DNA of 6,225 nucleotides from Candidatus Acidifodinimicrobium mancum (lineage in GTDB: Archaea > Nanobdellota > Nanobdellia > Parvarchaeales > Parvarchaeaceae): NCBI GenBank assembly GCA_015121965.1, contig JADFAP010000011.1, positions 1-6,225 on the forward strand. The letters are read 5' to 3'. The notes under the pieces are model-generated. The model ran no database searches. It was not told the DNA's origin and saw nothing but the letters and a program-made list of their open reading frames with translations. Positions 5,820 through 6,225 of this stretch are shown one piece after another. The position numbers and the translations under genes were made by a program. Numbering within the stretch: the first letter of the stretch is position 1; every line of letters starts with the position of its first letter.

Positions 5820-6225
5820 ATGGCCGAAAAATCTAAAGCCTCGAATGAATATGTAGTAATCCCCACATTCAAGGAAGCTGGTAATTTAAGGGTTCTGCTG
5901 CCTCTGCTAAGAAACTATAAGGTCGTGATAGTCGACGACAACTCAGATGACGGCACGGTTGATATATGCAAAGGCTTCAGAAACGTGAAACTAATTGTCA
6001 GAGAGGACAAAAGAGGCTTGGCGACTGCGGTAGCAGATGGAGTAAGGAGCATAAAAGACAAGAATGCAAAGGTTGTGGTGACTGACGCCGATTTTGAGCA
6101 TGACTACTCTAAGATACCTGATTTCTTCAAGTTACTTTACAAATATGACTTTGTAGAGGGTGTCAAGGTGGGCAGTAGAATAACGGGGAGGGGGTTGGTG
6201 TCAGAATCTGCGAAGTATCTCCTGA
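5820..6225 (+). CDS. Family 2 glycosyltransferase, dolichyl-phosphate mannose synthase-like (partial, 3' end missing)
   Basis: The first 135 codons run off the window edge without a stop. The protein is a GT-A fold family 2 glycosyltransferase. VVIPTFKEAGNLRVLL (12-27) is the nucleotide-sugar binding start, VIVDDNSDDGT (36-46) the conserved DDNS.DGT motif, EDKRGLATAVADG (62-74) the RRGL..A...G element, and TDADFEHDYSKIP (88-100) holds the metal-binding DAD at 89-91. VGSRITGRG (117-125) matches the GSR/GxG acceptor-side region. This pattern is that of DPM1-type enzymes, which transfer mannose (or another hexose) from GDP- or UDP-sugar to dolichyl phosphate on the cytoplasmic membrane face for protein glycosylation or envelope glycolipids. 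Whether C-terminal membrane helices follow cannot be seen. It starts 20 bases after the HIT stop; TAGGAA (5807-5812) is a weak ribosome binding site. It is probably the third gene of the AsnRS transcript. Confidence 0.9.
   Translation, partial: MAEKSKASNEYVVIPTFKEAGNLRVLLPLLRNYKVVIVDDNSDDGTVDICKGFRNVKLIVREDKRGLATAVADGVRSIKDKNAKVVVTDADFEHDYSKIPDFFKLLYKYDFVEGVKVGSRITGRGLVSESAKYLL

Noticed and set aside
1..6225. CRISPR array, insertion sequence, toxin-antitoxin or defence genes
   Set aside because: No regularly spaced repeats, transposase, terminal inverted repeats or defence domains are seen; most genes are translation housekeeping.

Overview
The window looks archaeal. It carries an archaeal/eukaryotic-type elongation factor 2 with the diphthamide loop, an archaeal-type asparaginyl-tRNA synthetase, and TATA boxes placed about 26 bases before start codons, which implies leaderless mRNAs. 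Codon use is rich in AGG/AGA and ATA. The EF-2 has the euryarchaeal-style DTPGHVDFGG stretch but a divergent switch I. I lean towards a Thermoplasmata or DPANN (Micrarchaeota-like) lineage, but the lineage is not settled by what can be read here.

Layout. Positions 1-100 hold nothing firm, perhaps the last codons of a neighbouring gene. A six-helix membrane protein of the DUF6159 type lies on the minus strand (101-943). A 289-base divergent intergenic region (944-1232) follows. It holds the leaderless promoter of the membrane gene, a 29-base hairpin-like palindrome, and an overlapping double palindrome directly before a PadR-family regulator (1233-1712, plus strand). EF-2 (1803-3986) comes next with its own leaderless promoter. 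AsnRS (4018-5301) starts 31 bases after EF-2, again with its own TATA box. A Fhit-like HIT hydrolase (5329-5799) with a Shine-Dalgarno site follows, then the first 135 codons of a dolichyl-phosphate-mannose-synthase-like family 2 glycosyltransferase (5820 to the window edge).

How they fit together. EF-2 and AsnRS are core translation genes. The HIT protein may clear dinucleoside polyphosphates or adenylates made by aminoacyl-tRNA synthetases, which would give the AsnRS-HIT pair a functional link. The glycosyltransferase probably shares that transcript. The PadR regulator and the membrane protein form a separate divergent pair that could be co-controlled from the shared intergenic region.

The most interesting signals are regulatory: an AGATTTATA promoter shared by three genes at nearly fixed distance from the ATG, the composite palindrome before padR, and a 12-base perfect direct repeat straddling the EF-2 start. 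No clearly new multi-gene system is visible.
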